DNA from: Salisediminibacterium beveridgei
Lineage (GTDB): Bacteria > Bacillota > Bacilli > Bacillales > Salisediminibacteriaceae
NCBI RefSeq assembly: GCF_001721685.1
Contig: NZ_CP012502.1
Span: forward strand, 1,860,001 to 1,924,000
Reading direction: 5' to 3'
DNA: 64,000 nucleotides
Within the stretch, counting starts at the first letter, position 1, and each line of letters begins with the position of its first letter. Below, in pieces: positions 55,860 to 64,000 of this stretch. Below the pieces are notes generated by a model. The model did no database searches. It was not told the DNA's origin and saw only the letters and a list, made by a program, of their open reading frames with translations. Made by a program: the position numbers and the translations under genes.

Positions 55860-57089
55860 TCAACGTAAAGGAAGTTTCCCTTCACCACTGACGACCGAAA
55901 TCGATGGTGTCTGACTGAATAAATACGAGGCAACATCTGAAATATCCTTCTGTGTGATGCTGTCAATACGGTGCAAGACATCATCAAGGGTTCGATGACG
56001 GCCCAAAATCAGCTCATTTCTGCCGTTGCGCTGCATACGACTTGACGTTCCTTCAAGCCCAAGCATCAAACTGCCTTTGAGTTGTTCTCTACCATTTTGC
56101 CACTCTAATTCAGTCAATCCATCCGTTTTAACGGTTTGAAGATTTTTCAATATTACATCATAAACCCGGTCCAGCTGATTCATGGCACAACCCGCATAGA
56201 TAGTTAAAAGTCCCGAATCGCGGTACGCTTCATGAATGGAATAGACTGCATAAGCCAGGCCACGTTCTTCTCTGATTTCCTGGAAGAGTCTGCTGCTCAT
56301 CGATCCACCAATGGCATTATTCAGGAGGACCAGTGGGTACATAAGTCCGGAATCAGCTGAAACACCTTCAAACCCGATTGCCAAATGAGCCTGATCTGCC
56401 TCCCGCTTCCTTCCTTTTTCACCTGAAATAAAGGTTGGCGGGTAAATTGGCCGCTGTTGACCAGCAGGGACAGCACTGAACCGCTCTAAGACACGCTTTA
56501 TAAAAGTTTCATCCACATGACCACAAATCGAAATCACTACATTATCTGCTGTATACGTCTGATCGATGTAGGACTTCAATTGTTCAAAATCAAATTGTCT
56601 GATCGTTGATTCATAGCCAAGAATAGGACCTGCAAGCGGGTGTTTACCATATGAGATTTCACTGAGCTGCTCATGCACCAGATCATCTGGTGTGTCATCA
56701 TACATTTTGATTTCTTCTAAAACCACAGCCTGTTCCTTTACGATGTCCTCTGCAGCCAGCCGGGAATTAAAAAACATATCACTCAAGACATCCATGGCCT
56801 GGTCGGCATGTGAATCCAGTACCTTGGCATAATAACAAGTATATTCTTTGGATGTCATGGCATTGACATAACCGCCAATCGCATCAAAACTTGCTGCAAT
56901 TTCCTGTGGAGAACGTGTAGCTGTTCCTTTGAACAGCATATGTTCAATAAAATGAGAGATCCCTTTTTCTTCGTCCGTTTCATAACGGGATCCGGTTCCA
57001 ATCCAAATGCCCATGGAAACGGAGCGAACATCCTGTAAGGGTTCATATACGATCCTTAATCCGTTTGGTGCAGTTACTCGATGTACCAC
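55860..57089 (-). CDS. mlpA: M16 family zinc peptidase MlpA (YmxG)
   Basis: A 409-residue M16 peptidase, exactly the B. subtilis length. The zinc motif HxxEH is HFIEH in GISHFIEHMLFKGTATRS (about residues 44-48), with the downstream glutamate in VLEEIKMYDDTPDD. MlpA is similar to mitochondrial processing peptidase beta subunit and is a soluble cytoplasmic protease in Bacillus. The start is a GTG at 57089 after AGAGGAGGATATT, which aligns with the B. subtilis N-terminus; the ORF itself extends to 57116. It follows pnp, separated by a terminator. Confidence 0.94.
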   Translation of the reverse strand: MVHRVTAPNGLRIVYEPLQDVRSVSMGIWIGTGSRYETDEEKGISHFIEHMLFKGTATRSPQEIAASFDAIGGYVNAMTSKEYTCYYAKVLDSHADQAMDVLSDMFFNSRLAAEDIVKEQAVVLEEIKMYDDTPDDLVHEQLSEISYGKHPLAGPILGYESTIRQFDFEQLKSYIDQTYTADNVVISICGHVDETFIKRVLERFSAVPAGQQRPIYPPTFISGEKGRKREADQAHLAIGFEGVSADSGLMYPLVLLNNAIGGSMSSRLFQEIREERGLAYAVYSIHEAYRDSGLLTIYAGCAMNQLDRVYDVILKNLQTVKTDGLTELEWQNGREQLKGSLMLGLEGTSSRMQRNGRNELILGRHRTLDDVLHRIDSITQKDISDVASYLFSQTPSISVVSGEGKLPLR

Positions 57090-57132
57090 AATATCCTCCT
57101 CTGTCATGACAGACAATTGATTCTTCTCAGAA

Positions 57133-57166
57133 AAACCGGAAAATCAGTAGTGTGATTTTCCGGTTT
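57133..57166 (-). terminator. Terminator after pnp
   Basis: AAACCGGAAAATCA (57133-57146) pairs perfectly with TGATTTTCCGGTTT (57153-57166), followed by TTTCTGAG on the minus strand. It lies just past the pnp stop. Confidence 0.88.
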
Positions 57167-57178
57167 CTGGCTGAATTA

Positions 57179-59278
57179 TTACTTAGCCTGCTCGTTCAGA
57201 ACGGCTTTATGAGAGAGATTTACCCGCCCCTGATTATCGATTTCAGTAACTTTAACTTTCAACTCGTCACCGATAGAGACAACATCTTCCACTTTACCGA
57301 CTCGCTCGTTCGCAAGTTGAGAGATATGCACCAGTCCATCTTTGCCTTTAAAGATTTCAACGAAACAACCAAACTTTTCAATACGCTTGACTGTGCCAAC
57401 GTAAGTTTCTCCCACTTTTGCTTCGCGAACATTTTCTTCAATAATGGAGAGTGCCTTATCGATCATCTCGACATCAAGACCGGAAATGAAAACTGTCCCA
57501 TCCTGTTCAATATCAATTTTAACACCGGTCTCTTCAATGATCTTATTGATATTTTTACCACTTGGTCCAATAACAGAGCGGATCTTATCGGGATGTATGG
57601 TCATGGTTTTGATCTTCGGAGCATATTGACTTAACTCATTACGTGGTTCAGGAATCGCAGACAGCATGTTATCAAGAATCTTCAATCTGCCATCACGAGC
57701 CTGTTCAAGGGCTTCCTTTAGCACTTCACGAGTGATTCCGTCAATTTTGATATCCATTTGAAGTGCTGTTACACCATGCTTGGTTCCTGCTACTTTGAAG
57801 TCCATGTCTCCCAGTGCATCTTCCATGCCTTGAATATCTGTCAGAACAGTCATGTCATCACCATGTTTCACAAGACCCATTGCGATCCCTGCTACAGGGG
57901 CCGTAAGAGGAACTCCTGCAGCCATCATTGCCATGGTTGATGCACAAATGCTTGCCTGCGAGGTTGACCCATTGGATTCAAGTACCTCCGATACGAGACG
58001 AATGGTATACGGGAAATCACTTTCAGATGGAATGACCTGTTCAAGGGCACGTTCTCCCAAAGCTCCATGACCAATTTCACGACGGCCCGGTCCTCTGATT
58101 GGACCTGTTTCTCCAACAGAGAAAAGTGGGAAATTATAGTGATGCATAAACCGTTTTGACTCTTCAATGCCCAATCCATCAATCACTTGAACATCACCAA
58201 GCGCTCCAAGTGTACAAATACTTAATGCCTGCGTCTGACCCCGTGTAAATAAACCGGAGCCATGAGTACGAGGCAAAATATCAACTTCGGATGCAAGCGC
58301 ACGGATTTCGTCTGTTTGACGTCCATCAGGACGAATATTCTCTTTTGTAATTAATTCCCTGACAACTTCTTTAACCAGCTTATTCAAAATTTCTTTTATT
58401 TCTTTTGAACGGTCCTCTTCATCTTCTTTTGAAACATAGTCAAGCTGAATTTCATCAAAGACATCGGAGATCGCATCTTCTCGTGCTGATTTCTCTACAA
58501 CTTTCGCAGCTTCCTTCAATTTTTCATAAGCCTTCTCTCGAAGTTCAGATTGAAGTTCCTGGTCCGTAGTAAGCAATTGCACTTCCATCTTCGATTTACC
58601 GACTTCCGCAACAATCTCTTCTTGAAAAGCAACGAGGCGTTTGATCTCATCATGTCCAAACAGGATGGCTTCAAGCATGTCTGATTCAGGAACTTGTTCA
58701 GCACCTGCCTCAACCATATTCACCGCATCTTTTGTACCTGCCACAATCAGATCAATATCGCTTTCAGCCATTTGAGTGGTCGTTGGGTTAATGATGAATT
58801 CGCCATCTACGCGTCCAACAACAACACCCGCAATCGGCCCGCCGAATGGAATATCTGAAATAGATAACGCCATGGAGGAACCAATCATTGCCGCCATTTC
58901 TGAAGATGCATTCTGATCACTGCTCATAACCATGCTGATAACTTGAACATCATTACGATAGCCGTCTGGAAATAAAGGTCGGATCGGCCGGTCAATTAAT
59001 CGTGAAGTAAGTACTGCATTATCACTTGGACGTCCTTCACGTTTAATGAATCCCCCAGGGATTTTACCCGCAGCATACAAGCGCTCTTCATAGTTCACAG
59101 TCAATGGAAAGAAAGGAAGGTCCTTTGGTTCTTTTGATCCCGTAGCAGTAGACAGTACAGTTGTATCCCCGTACTTCACCATCACAGCTCCATTTGCCTG
59201 TTTTGCATACTTACCGACTTCAAATGACAGAGTTCGTCCTGCCCATTCCATTGAATATACTTTGGTTTCTTTACTCAT
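57179..59278 (-). CDS. pnp: Polynucleotide phosphorylase
   Basis: A 699-residue exoribonuclease. Two RNase PH domains come first ([31 protein letters not shown]; the second has [20 protein letters not shown]), then KH ([20 protein letters not shown]) and S1 ([21 protein letters not shown]). It degrades RNA 3' to 5' using phosphate and is part of the degradosome with RNase Y and RNase J. ATG 59278 follows AGGGGAGAACAATTG. It is downstream of rpsO after a terminator. Full length. Confidence 0.97.
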   Translation of the reverse strand: MSKETKVYSMEWAGRTLSFEVGKYAKQANGAVMVKYGDTTVLSTATGSKEPKDLPFFPLTVNYEERLYAAGKIPGGFIKREGRPSDNAVLTSRLIDRPIRPLFPDGYRNDVQVISMVMSSDQNASSEMAAMIGSSMALSISDIPFGGPIAGVVVGRVDGEFIINPTTTQMAESDIDLIVAGTKDAVNMVEAGAEQVPESDMLEAILFGHDEIKRLVAFQEEIVAEVGKSKMEVQLLTTDQELQSELREKAYEKLKEAAKVVEKSAREDAISDVFDEIQLDYVSKEDEEDRSKEIKEILNKLVKEVVRELITKENIRPDGRQTDEIRALASEVDILPRTHGSGLFTRGQTQALSICTLGALGDVQVIDGLGIEESKRFMHHYNFPLFSVGETGPIRGPGRREIGHGALGERALEQVIPSESDFPYTIRLVSEVLESNGSTSQASICASTMAMMAAGVPLTAPVAGIAMGLVKHGDDMTVLTDIQGMEDALGDMDFKVAGTKHGVTALQMDIKIDGITREVLKEALEQARDGRLKILDNMLSAIPEPRNELSQYAPKIKTMTIHPDKIRSVIGPSGKNINKIIEETGVKIDIEQDGTVFISGLDVEMIDKALSIIEENVREAKVGETYVGTVKRIEKFGCFVEIFKGKDGLVHISQLANERVGKVEDVVSIGDELKVKVTEIDNQGRVNLSHKAVLNEQAK

Positions 59279-59450
59279 CAATTGTTCTCCCCTCACCGAT
59301 AACACTGTTTGTTCACCAGTGCCTCTGTGTTTTATATGTAAATCTCATTACATCGCACGTAATACGCTTTCTCTCAACCCCTTAATCATAACAAAGATTT
59401 CGAACTCATGAAAGCTATTTCTATTTCATCAAATGAATTTTCAGACACAA

Positions 59451-59481
59451 AAAAAAAGCGGGATATAACCCGCTTTTTTTT
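59451..59481 (-). terminator. Terminator after rpsO
   Basis: AAAAAAAGCGGG (59451-59462) pairs with CCCGCTTTTTTT (59469-59480) around ATATAA. The stem and T-run make a strong signal in either direction. The gap to pnp (59279-59450) holds nothing else recognised. Confidence 0.92.
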
Positions 59482-59483
59482 GA

Positions 59484-59753
59484 TTAACGACGTAATCCGA
59501 GTGCATCAACAACCTGACGATATCGGGTAACATCTTTGTTACGCAGATACGTGAGCAGGTTACGACGCTGTCCTACCATTTTGAGCAGTCCCCGACGGGA
59601 GTGATGATCCTTCTTATGCGTACGAAGATGATCATTCAATGTCGTGATCTGTTCGGTAAGGATAGCAATCTGTACTTCTGGAGAACCCGTATCATTTTCA
59701 TGTGTTTTGAACTTTTCAATGATCTCGTTCTTGCGTTCTACTGTTAAAGCCAT
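59484..59753 (-). CDS. rpsO: 30S ribosomal protein S15
   Basis: An 89-residue S15, matching the usual length, with the central [16 protein letters not shown] and C-terminal [17 protein letters not shown]. It binds 16S rRNA helices 20-22. Start ATG 59753 follows AGGAGGTGGAACAG; the larger ORF is not used. The 5' leader (about 59754-59850) is GC-rich and could hold the S15 autoregulatory RNA seen in other Firmicutes, but no structure was established. It lies between ribF and pnp, as in most bacteria. Confidence 0.97.
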   Translation of the reverse strand: MALTVERKNEIIEKFKTHENDTGSPEVQIAILTEQITTLNDHLRTHKKDHHSRRGLLKMVGQRRNLLTYLRNKDVTRYRQVVDALGLRR

Positions 59754-59883
59754 CCTGTTCCACCTCCTTTTCATTCTATCCCCAATTGCCGAGCAGACGT
59801 CGGTGAATCGTACTGCCAAGCATTGGTTCATAACATTATTGATCATACTATAGAAGATCAGCCATGGTCAAGGACTGTTTTTA

Positions 59884-60840
59884 TCAGTCCTTCTGTTTAC
59901 CAGCAAAAAACGCTTTCACCTGCTCCGAATCCAAGTTGATTTGTCTCACCAGTTGATCCGGCCCCGAAAATTTTTGCTCACCTCGAATAAATTTGTGAAA
60001 ACTGACTGACAGCTCCTGATCGTATAAATCACCTTCGTAGTCAAAGATATGAGCCTCTAAAACGGGCGTTTCGGGATGCTTATCGTTAAAGGTCGGTTTA
60101 AAGCCTATGTTACAAATCCCTTTATGGATTTTTTCCTCACCGGCCGTACGAACTGTGACTGCATAAACGCCATTTGCAGGCATCAATGTTTTTTGATCAA
60201 TGCTCACATTTGCTGTCGGAAAACCAATTGTTCGCCCTCTTTGATCACCCTGTTCCACATGACCTGTCAATGAGTAAACACGCCCTAAATAAGCATTGAC
60301 CTTTTCGATATCTCCCTTAATCAAAGAATCACGAATCGATGTAGAACTGATTTTTTCATCTTCTGATTTGACTTTATTGACCACTGTTCTTTCAAGCATT
60401 CCACGGGAGTGAAATGGCAGTGTTTCCATGGTTCCTTTCCCCATGCGACCATAAGTGTAATCAAAACCTGCGATAACATGCCTGACCGATTGCCGAATCA
60501 GGAATTGATCTACGAACTGTTGAGGAGACAGATCCGCAAATGATTCATCAAACGTAACGATAAACAGATAATCAACCCCTAAGGCATCGATCAGATTGAT
60601 CTTCTCATCTAAGGTCGATAAATACTTCACCTGATCTGCCTCATCCGGTCTCAGAATTTCTTTAGGGTGCGGATAAAATGTCATGACACCACTTTTAATC
60701 CCCTTTGTTTTTGCAATCTCAACCGCATGTCTGATCACTTTCTGATGTCCTCTGTGAACGCCGTCAAAAAAACCAAGTGCCAAAGCGGCTGGTTCAATAT
60801 TCAGAGCAGGTTGAGGATAACTCATATGAATGACTTCCAA
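59884..60840 (-). CDS. ribF: Bifunctional riboflavin kinase/FAD synthetase
   Basis: A 318-residue enzyme that phosphorylates riboflavin and adenylylates FMN. The FAD synthetase domain comes first (LGFFDGVHRGHQKVIRHA, SSTSIRDSL), then the kinase domain (GRTIGFPTANVSI, NIGFKPTF). The start appears to be a TTG at 60840, behind AAAGGGG, and aligns with the B. subtilis N-terminus (VIHxxxPQ). It follows truB by 15 bases. Its T run does not appear before rpsO. Both reactions supply FMN and FAD. Confidence 0.95.
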   Translation of the reverse strand: MEVIHMSYPQPALNIEPAALALGFFDGVHRGHQKVIRHAVEIAKTKGIKSGVMTFYPHPKEILRPDEADQVKYLSTLDEKINLIDALGVDYLFIVTFDESFADLSPQQFVDQFLIRQSVRHVIAGFDYTYGRMGKGTMETLPFHSRGMLERTVVNKVKSEDEKISSTSIRDSLIKGDIEKVNAYLGRVYSLTGHVEQGDQRGRTIGFPTANVSIDQKTLMPANGVYAVTVRTAGEEKIHKGICNIGFKPTFNDKHPETPVLEAHIFDYEGDLYDQELSVSFHKFIRGEQKFSGPDQLVRQINLDSEQVKAFFAGKQKD

Positions 60841-60855
60841 TCAGATGCACCCCTT

Positions 60856-61803
60856 TTACTCGTCTTTTTCAAAATCTAATACTGTACGGATCATTTTCTC
60901 AGGACGCATCATTCCCGAGCGTTTCGGATCTTTTTTGTATAATGCAATCAACCTCAACTTTTCATCCAGTACAGAAAAAAAAGCGTCATCAGTATTTTTG
61001 ACATCGTCAGATAAAGGCAAAATCCCACCTTGAAGAATGCGGATTCGATCAGTTTCATTTACAACGATTGATGGGATCTTTTCGAAAGCCCGTTCCACCG
61101 GAATCAGCAATTGACTTATATCATTTACCTCTTGTTGTTCCATCTCCTCAAATGTAACACAATCGGCTTCAGTAAACGAACCCGATGCATTCCTTGTCAG
61201 GTTCGACATATGAGCAGGAAACCCGAGTTCTTCACCTATTGTTACTGCCAGGGTTCGGATATAGGTTCCTTTACTGCAACTGCATTTGAATGAGAATCTG
61301 ACCGCTCCATCCTCATTTTGCGTAACCGGTGATACCCGCTTCAGTTCATGAATGGTCACTAATCTGGCAGGTCGTTCAACTTCTTCTCCTGCACGGGCAT
61401 ATTCATAAAGCCTTCGCCCCTTTACCTTCACAGCAGAATACATAGGTGGGATCTGCGTTTGCTCACCATGCAATTTCGTTAAAACCGCATCTACGTCTTC
61501 TTCGGGAATATTCTCAGCTGGATAGTCTTTTGAAACCAACTGGCCACTTGAATCTTCTGTTTCAGTGGACCACCCGATCGTTACTTCGCCTGTATACATC
61601 TTCCCGGCTTCAGTTAAGTACTGGACAATCTTGGTGGCCCGCCCTACACAAACGGGAAGGACGCCATTGACATCCGGATCAAGGGTTCCGGTATGTCCGG
61701 CTTTTTTTGTGCCCAGTATTTTACTTGCCTGTCTTACGGCTTGAAATGAAGTCATACCCCTTGGTTTCCAAAGTGGTAGAATACCCATCAATTCATTCTT
61801 CAA
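60856..61803 (-). CDS. truB: tRNA pseudouridine-55 synthase TruB
   Basis: A 315-residue pseudouridine synthase. The catalytic aspartate is in GHTGTLDPDVNGVLPVCVG; the conserved GGVS-like and MYSAVKVKGRRLYEYAR follow; the SCSKGTYIRTLA motif is present. It modifies U55 in the T loop of nearly all tRNAs. It lies 15 bases before ribF and follows the rbfA terminator. A PUA-like C-terminal domain fills the rest. Confidence 0.96.
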   Translation of the reverse strand: MKNELMGILPLWKPRGMTSFQAVRQASKILGTKKAGHTGTLDPDVNGVLPVCVGRATKIVQYLTEAGKMYTGEVTIGWSTETEDSSGQLVSKDYPAENIPEEDVDAVLTKLHGEQTQIPPMYSAVKVKGRRLYEYARAGEEVERPARLVTIHELKRVSPVTQNEDGAVRFSFKCSCSKGTYIRTLAVTIGEELGFPAHMSNLTRNASGSFTEADCVTFEEMEQQEVNDISQLLIPVERAFEKIPSIVVNETDRIRILQGGILPLSDDVKNTDDAFFSVLDEKLRLIALYKKDPKRSGMMRPEKMIRTVLDFEKDE

Positions 61804-61844
61804 AAGATCACTTCCTGTTCGTTGTCTTCTCCATATGTAAACGG

Positions 61845-61877
61845 AAAAGGAGCAGCTGTCAATCCACAGTCTGCTCC
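61845..61877 (-). terminator. Terminator after rbfA
   Basis: GGAGCAG (61849-61855) pairs with CTGCTCC (61871-61877), with an inner CTGT/ACAG extension, followed by TTTTCC on the minus strand. It separates the rbfA group from truB-ribF. Confidence 0.72.
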
Positions 61878-61883
61878 CGCCAT

Positions 61884-62231
61884 TCAGCCTTCCTTATTCA
61901 GGTTCCTGAGCAGCTCATCAATGCGGTTACCGCGATCGATGCTTTCATCAAATTTAAATTGCAGTTCAGGTGTTTTACGTAATTTAATACGCTGGCCAAT
62001 CTCGCTTCTGATGAAGCCCTTTGCTTTTTCAAGTGCATCCAGACTTTTACTTCGCTCCTCTTCATCACCATAAACAGTAACGAAAGCTGTTGCCTGTTGC
62101 AAGTCACCGGTCACGTCCACTGCTGTGACAGTAACGAATCCGATGCGGGGGTCTTTGATACCACGCTGAATGATGTCTGTCAGTTCTTTTTTGATCTGCT
62201 CACCTACGCGGTTCGCTCTTAAATTCCCCAT
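61884..62231 (-). CDS. rbfA: Ribosome-binding factor A
   Basis: A 115-residue 30S maturation factor with [47 protein letters not shown] and the [21 protein letters not shown] motif. It works with IF-2 (infB, upstream) in ribosome maturation and cold growth. It follows ylxP by 30 bases. ATG 62231 is preceded by AAGGAGTG. Confidence 0.96.
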   Translation of the reverse strand: MGNLRANRVGEQIKKELTDIIQRGIKDPRIGFVTVTAVDVTGDLQQATAFVTVYGDEEERSKSLDALEKAKGFIRSEIGQRIKLRKTPELQFKFDESIDRGNRIDELLRNLNKEG

Positions 62232-62260
62232 TTGATTTCACTCCTTATGACACTGGCATG

Positions 62261-62539
62261 TCAAAGCCATTCCCAGTCAATTTCTGTTACTTCTACCGAG
62301 ACATAACTATCGATAAAAGACAGCGCACGATTCAGTTCTTTTTCAGCTTGTTGACGTTCATTACTGACAGTGACGACCGTCCACTGTACACGCTGCCAGC
62401 GTTCCTGATGATTTGTCTCAGCAATGGCAATATTAAAACGCTGAGACAATCTGGTTACCAAGCTTTTTATGATGGAACGTTTCTCTTTCAAAGTCTGACA
62501 ATCATAAAGCATTGCTTCGATTACAATGACACCGATCAT
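62261..62539 (-). CDS. ylxP: DUF503 family protein YlxP
   Basis: A 92-residue small protein ([32 protein letters not shown]) of the DUF503 family, usually found between infB and rbfA. Function unknown; it may assist ribosome biogenesis because of its neighbours. Start ATG 62539 overlaps the infB stop by four bases (ATGA), which implies coupled translation. No special motifs. Confidence 0.93.
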   Translation of the reverse strand: MIGVIVIEAMLYDCQTLKEKRSIIKSLVTRLSQRFNIAIAETNHQERWQRVQWTVVTVSNERQQAEKELNRALSFIDSYVSVEVTEIDWEWL

Positions 62540-64000
62540 TTCGGTTTAACTTCCTCCATAACGAAAGCTTCGATAATGTCGCCTTCTTTCACATCATTAA
62601 ATTTTTCAATGGTAATACCACATTCATAGTTGTTAGAAACTTCCTTCACATCATCTTTGAAACGTTTAAGATCCTTCAATACACCTTCAAAGATGACAAC
62701 CCCATCTCGAATCACGCGAACAGAGGAGTGTCGGGTAATTTTTCCGTCTGTTACATAGGAACCAGCAATAGAACCGACCTTCGAGACTTTGAAAATTTGA
62801 CGAACCTCTGCCTGACCAATCACTTTTTCCTGATAAACAGGATCAAGAAGACCTTTCATCGCTGATTCAATTTCTTCAATTGCATTATAAATGACGCGGT
62901 GTAAACGAATATCCACACCCTCGACATCAGCGGTCCGTTTGGCATTGACATCGGGTCTGACGTTAAATCCGATGACAATTGCGTTTGAAGCTGACGCCAG
63001 AATAATATCAGATTCCGCAATCGCCCCAACCCCGGTGTGAATGATGTTGATTTTAACACCTTCAACCTCGATCTTTTCAAGGGAGCCTTTCATTGCTTCT
63101 GCCGAACCTTGAACATCCGCTTTTACAATGATATTTATCTCTTTGATGTCCCCTTGCTGAATCTGGTTGAACAGATCATCAAGTGAAACGCGTGAGGTTT
63201 CTCTGCGCTCAGCCTGACGTTTTTTCATTGCTCGTTGCTCACCAATCTGACGGGCTTTCTTTTCATCTTTAAAGACCATAAAGCGGTCGCCTGCCTGTGG
63301 AACAGCATTGAGACCCGTAATTTCCACCGGCATGGAAGGTTCTGCAGTTTTCACTCTTCGGCCAAGATCATTGACCATTGCCCGCACTTTACCAAATGCG
63401 TTGCCGACAACAATCGGATCACCGACATGAAGTGTTCCACCTTGTACGAGAAGTGTAGCAACTGGCCCTCGTCCACGGTCCAGCTCGGCTTCCACTACGG
63501 TTCCATATGCTTCCCGATCCGGATTAGCTTTTAGTTCTTCAACTTCAGTAACAAGGAGAATCATCTCAAGGAGGTCGTCAATTCCTTTTGCATTTAATGC
63601 GGACACTTCAACGAAAATCGTGTCGCCACCCCATGCTTCAGCTACCAGACCATGTTCTGTCAACTCCTGCATAACACGATCAGGATTGGCTCCTTCTTTA
63701 TCAATCTTGTTAACAGCCACAATGATCGGTACTTCCGCAGCTTTAGCGTGGTTGATGGCTTCTATCGTTTGAGGCATGACGCCATCATCCGCTGCAACGA
63801 CGAGAATGGTAATATCGGTCACCTGAGCCCCGCGCGCGCGCATCGTTGTAAACGCAGCGTGCCCTGGAGTATCAAGGAAAGTGATTTTCTTATCGTTTTC
63901 CTCAACTTGATAAGCACCGATGTGTTGCGTTATTCCGCCCGCTTCACCTGCAACGACTTTCGTATGGCGGATGCTGTCAAGTAATGTCGTCTTACCATGG
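62536..64000 (-). CDS. infB: Translation initiation factor IF-2, C-terminal part (runs off window)
   Basis: The 488 codons present encode most of the G domain and all later domains; the 5' part continues past base 64000. The first codons in the window read [11 protein letters not shown] (P-loop), then [15 protein letters not shown] (G3) and [11 protein letters not shown] (G4), then IF-2 domains C1-C2. It recruits initiator tRNA to the 30S subunit. The frame is open to the window edge; an internal methionine at 63843 is not the start. Confidence 0.97.
   Translation of the reverse strand, partial: HGKTTLLDSIRHTKVVAGEAGGITQHIGAYQVEENDKKITFLDTPGHAAFTTMRARGAQVTDITILVVAADDGVMPQTIEAINHAKAAEVPIIVAVNKIDKEGANPDRVMQELTEHGLVAEAWGGDTIFVEVSALNAKGIDDLLEMILLVTEVEELKANPDREAYGTVVEAELDRGRGPVATLLVQGGTLHVGDPIVVGNAFGKVRAMVNDLGRRVKTAEPSMPVEITGLNAVPQAGDRFMVFKDEKKARQIGEQRAMKKRQAERRETSRVSLDDLFNQIQQGDIKEINIIVKADVQGSAEAMKGSLEKIEVEGVKINIIHTGVGAIAESDIILASASNAIVIGFNVRPDVNAKRTADVEGVDIRLHRVIYNAIEEIESAMKGLLDPVYQEKVIGQAEVRQIFKVSKVGSIAGSYVTDGKITRHSSVRVIRDGVVIFEGVLKDLKRFKDDVKEVSNNYECGITIEKFNDVKEGDIIEAFVMEEVKPK

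Overview
The window is ordinary chromosome from a low-to-medium GC Gram-positive bacterium of the Bacillaceae. Gene content and order follow the Bacillus subtilis block infB-ylxP-rbfA-truB-ribF-rpsO-pnp-mlpA-asd-dapG-dapA-rnjB-spoIIIE-ymfCFHIKM-pgsA-cinA-recA-rny-ymdB-spoVS-tdh-kbl-miaB-ymcA-mutS-mutL-miaA-hfq-hflX-ynbB-glnA, then lexA-yneA-yneB-ynzC-tkt-yneF-ccdC-yneK. Almost everything is on the minus strand; only the yneK homologue and lexA are on the plus strand. The gene set (selenouridine synthase, 2-oxoacid:acceptor oxidoreductase, no dipicolinate or coat genes) would suit a non-sporulating, possibly haloalkaliphilic Bacillaceae such as the Salisediminibacterium/Bacillus selenitireducens group. 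That species-level idea is inference only.

Layout on + coordinates. 0-3 kb: a partial TraB-family gene, a DUF2621 gene, CcdC, an Lgt-like membrane protein and a thioredoxin-like protein. 3-6 kb: csoR-copA-copZ copper efflux operon with a promoter carrying a CsoR-type site. 6-10 kb: selU, yneF and tkt. 10-12 kb: ynzC, the SOS pair yneA-yneB and divergent lexA, sharing a control region with three LexA boxes. 12-13.7 kb: a 506-residue protein of unknown role. 13.9-25 kb: glnA (GlnR/TnrA box but no adjacent glnR), ynbB, hflX, hfq, miaA, an RsmJ-like methyltransferase, mutL, mutS, ymcA. 25-32 kb: miaB, kbl, tdh and a two-subunit 2-oxoacid oxidoreductase. 32-38 kb: an unrecognised polytopic membrane protein, spoVS, ymdB, rny, recA. 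38-50.5 kb: a DEAD-box helicase with a DbpA-type C-terminus, cinA, pgsA, rodZ-like, DUF3388, ymfI, the M16 pair ymfH/ymfF, a GntR regulator and a SpoIIIE/FtsK translocase. 50.7-64 kb: RNase J2 with a degraded active site, dapA-dapG-asd, the M16 peptidase mlpA, pnp, rpsO, ribF, truB, rbfA, ylxP and the 3' part of infB.

The genes are mostly housekeeping: translation and RNA decay (infB, rbfA, rpsO, pnp, rnjB, rny, hfq, truB, miaA, miaB), DNA repair and SOS (recA, lexA, yneA, mutSL), lysine precursor supply (asd-dapG-dapA), envelope and division (rodZ, pgsA, spoIIIE). Many transcription units end in clear rho-independent hairpins, listed below. I saw no rRNA, tRNA, CRISPR array, prophage or insertion sequence.

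I did not find a new multi-gene system. The most informative points are: sporulation genes missing from several conserved neighbourhoods (cotE, sirA, dpaAB) while spoVS and spoIIIE remain; an RNase J2 that has lost most of its HxHxDH motif; an eight-G tract beside the catalytic cysteine codon of selU; a degenerate Lgt-like protein next to a thioredoxin-like protein; a RicA (YmcA) without any cysteine; glnA with a retained GlnR box but no glnR beside it; and two uncharacterised proteins (12.2-13.7 kb and 32.1-33.7 kb).
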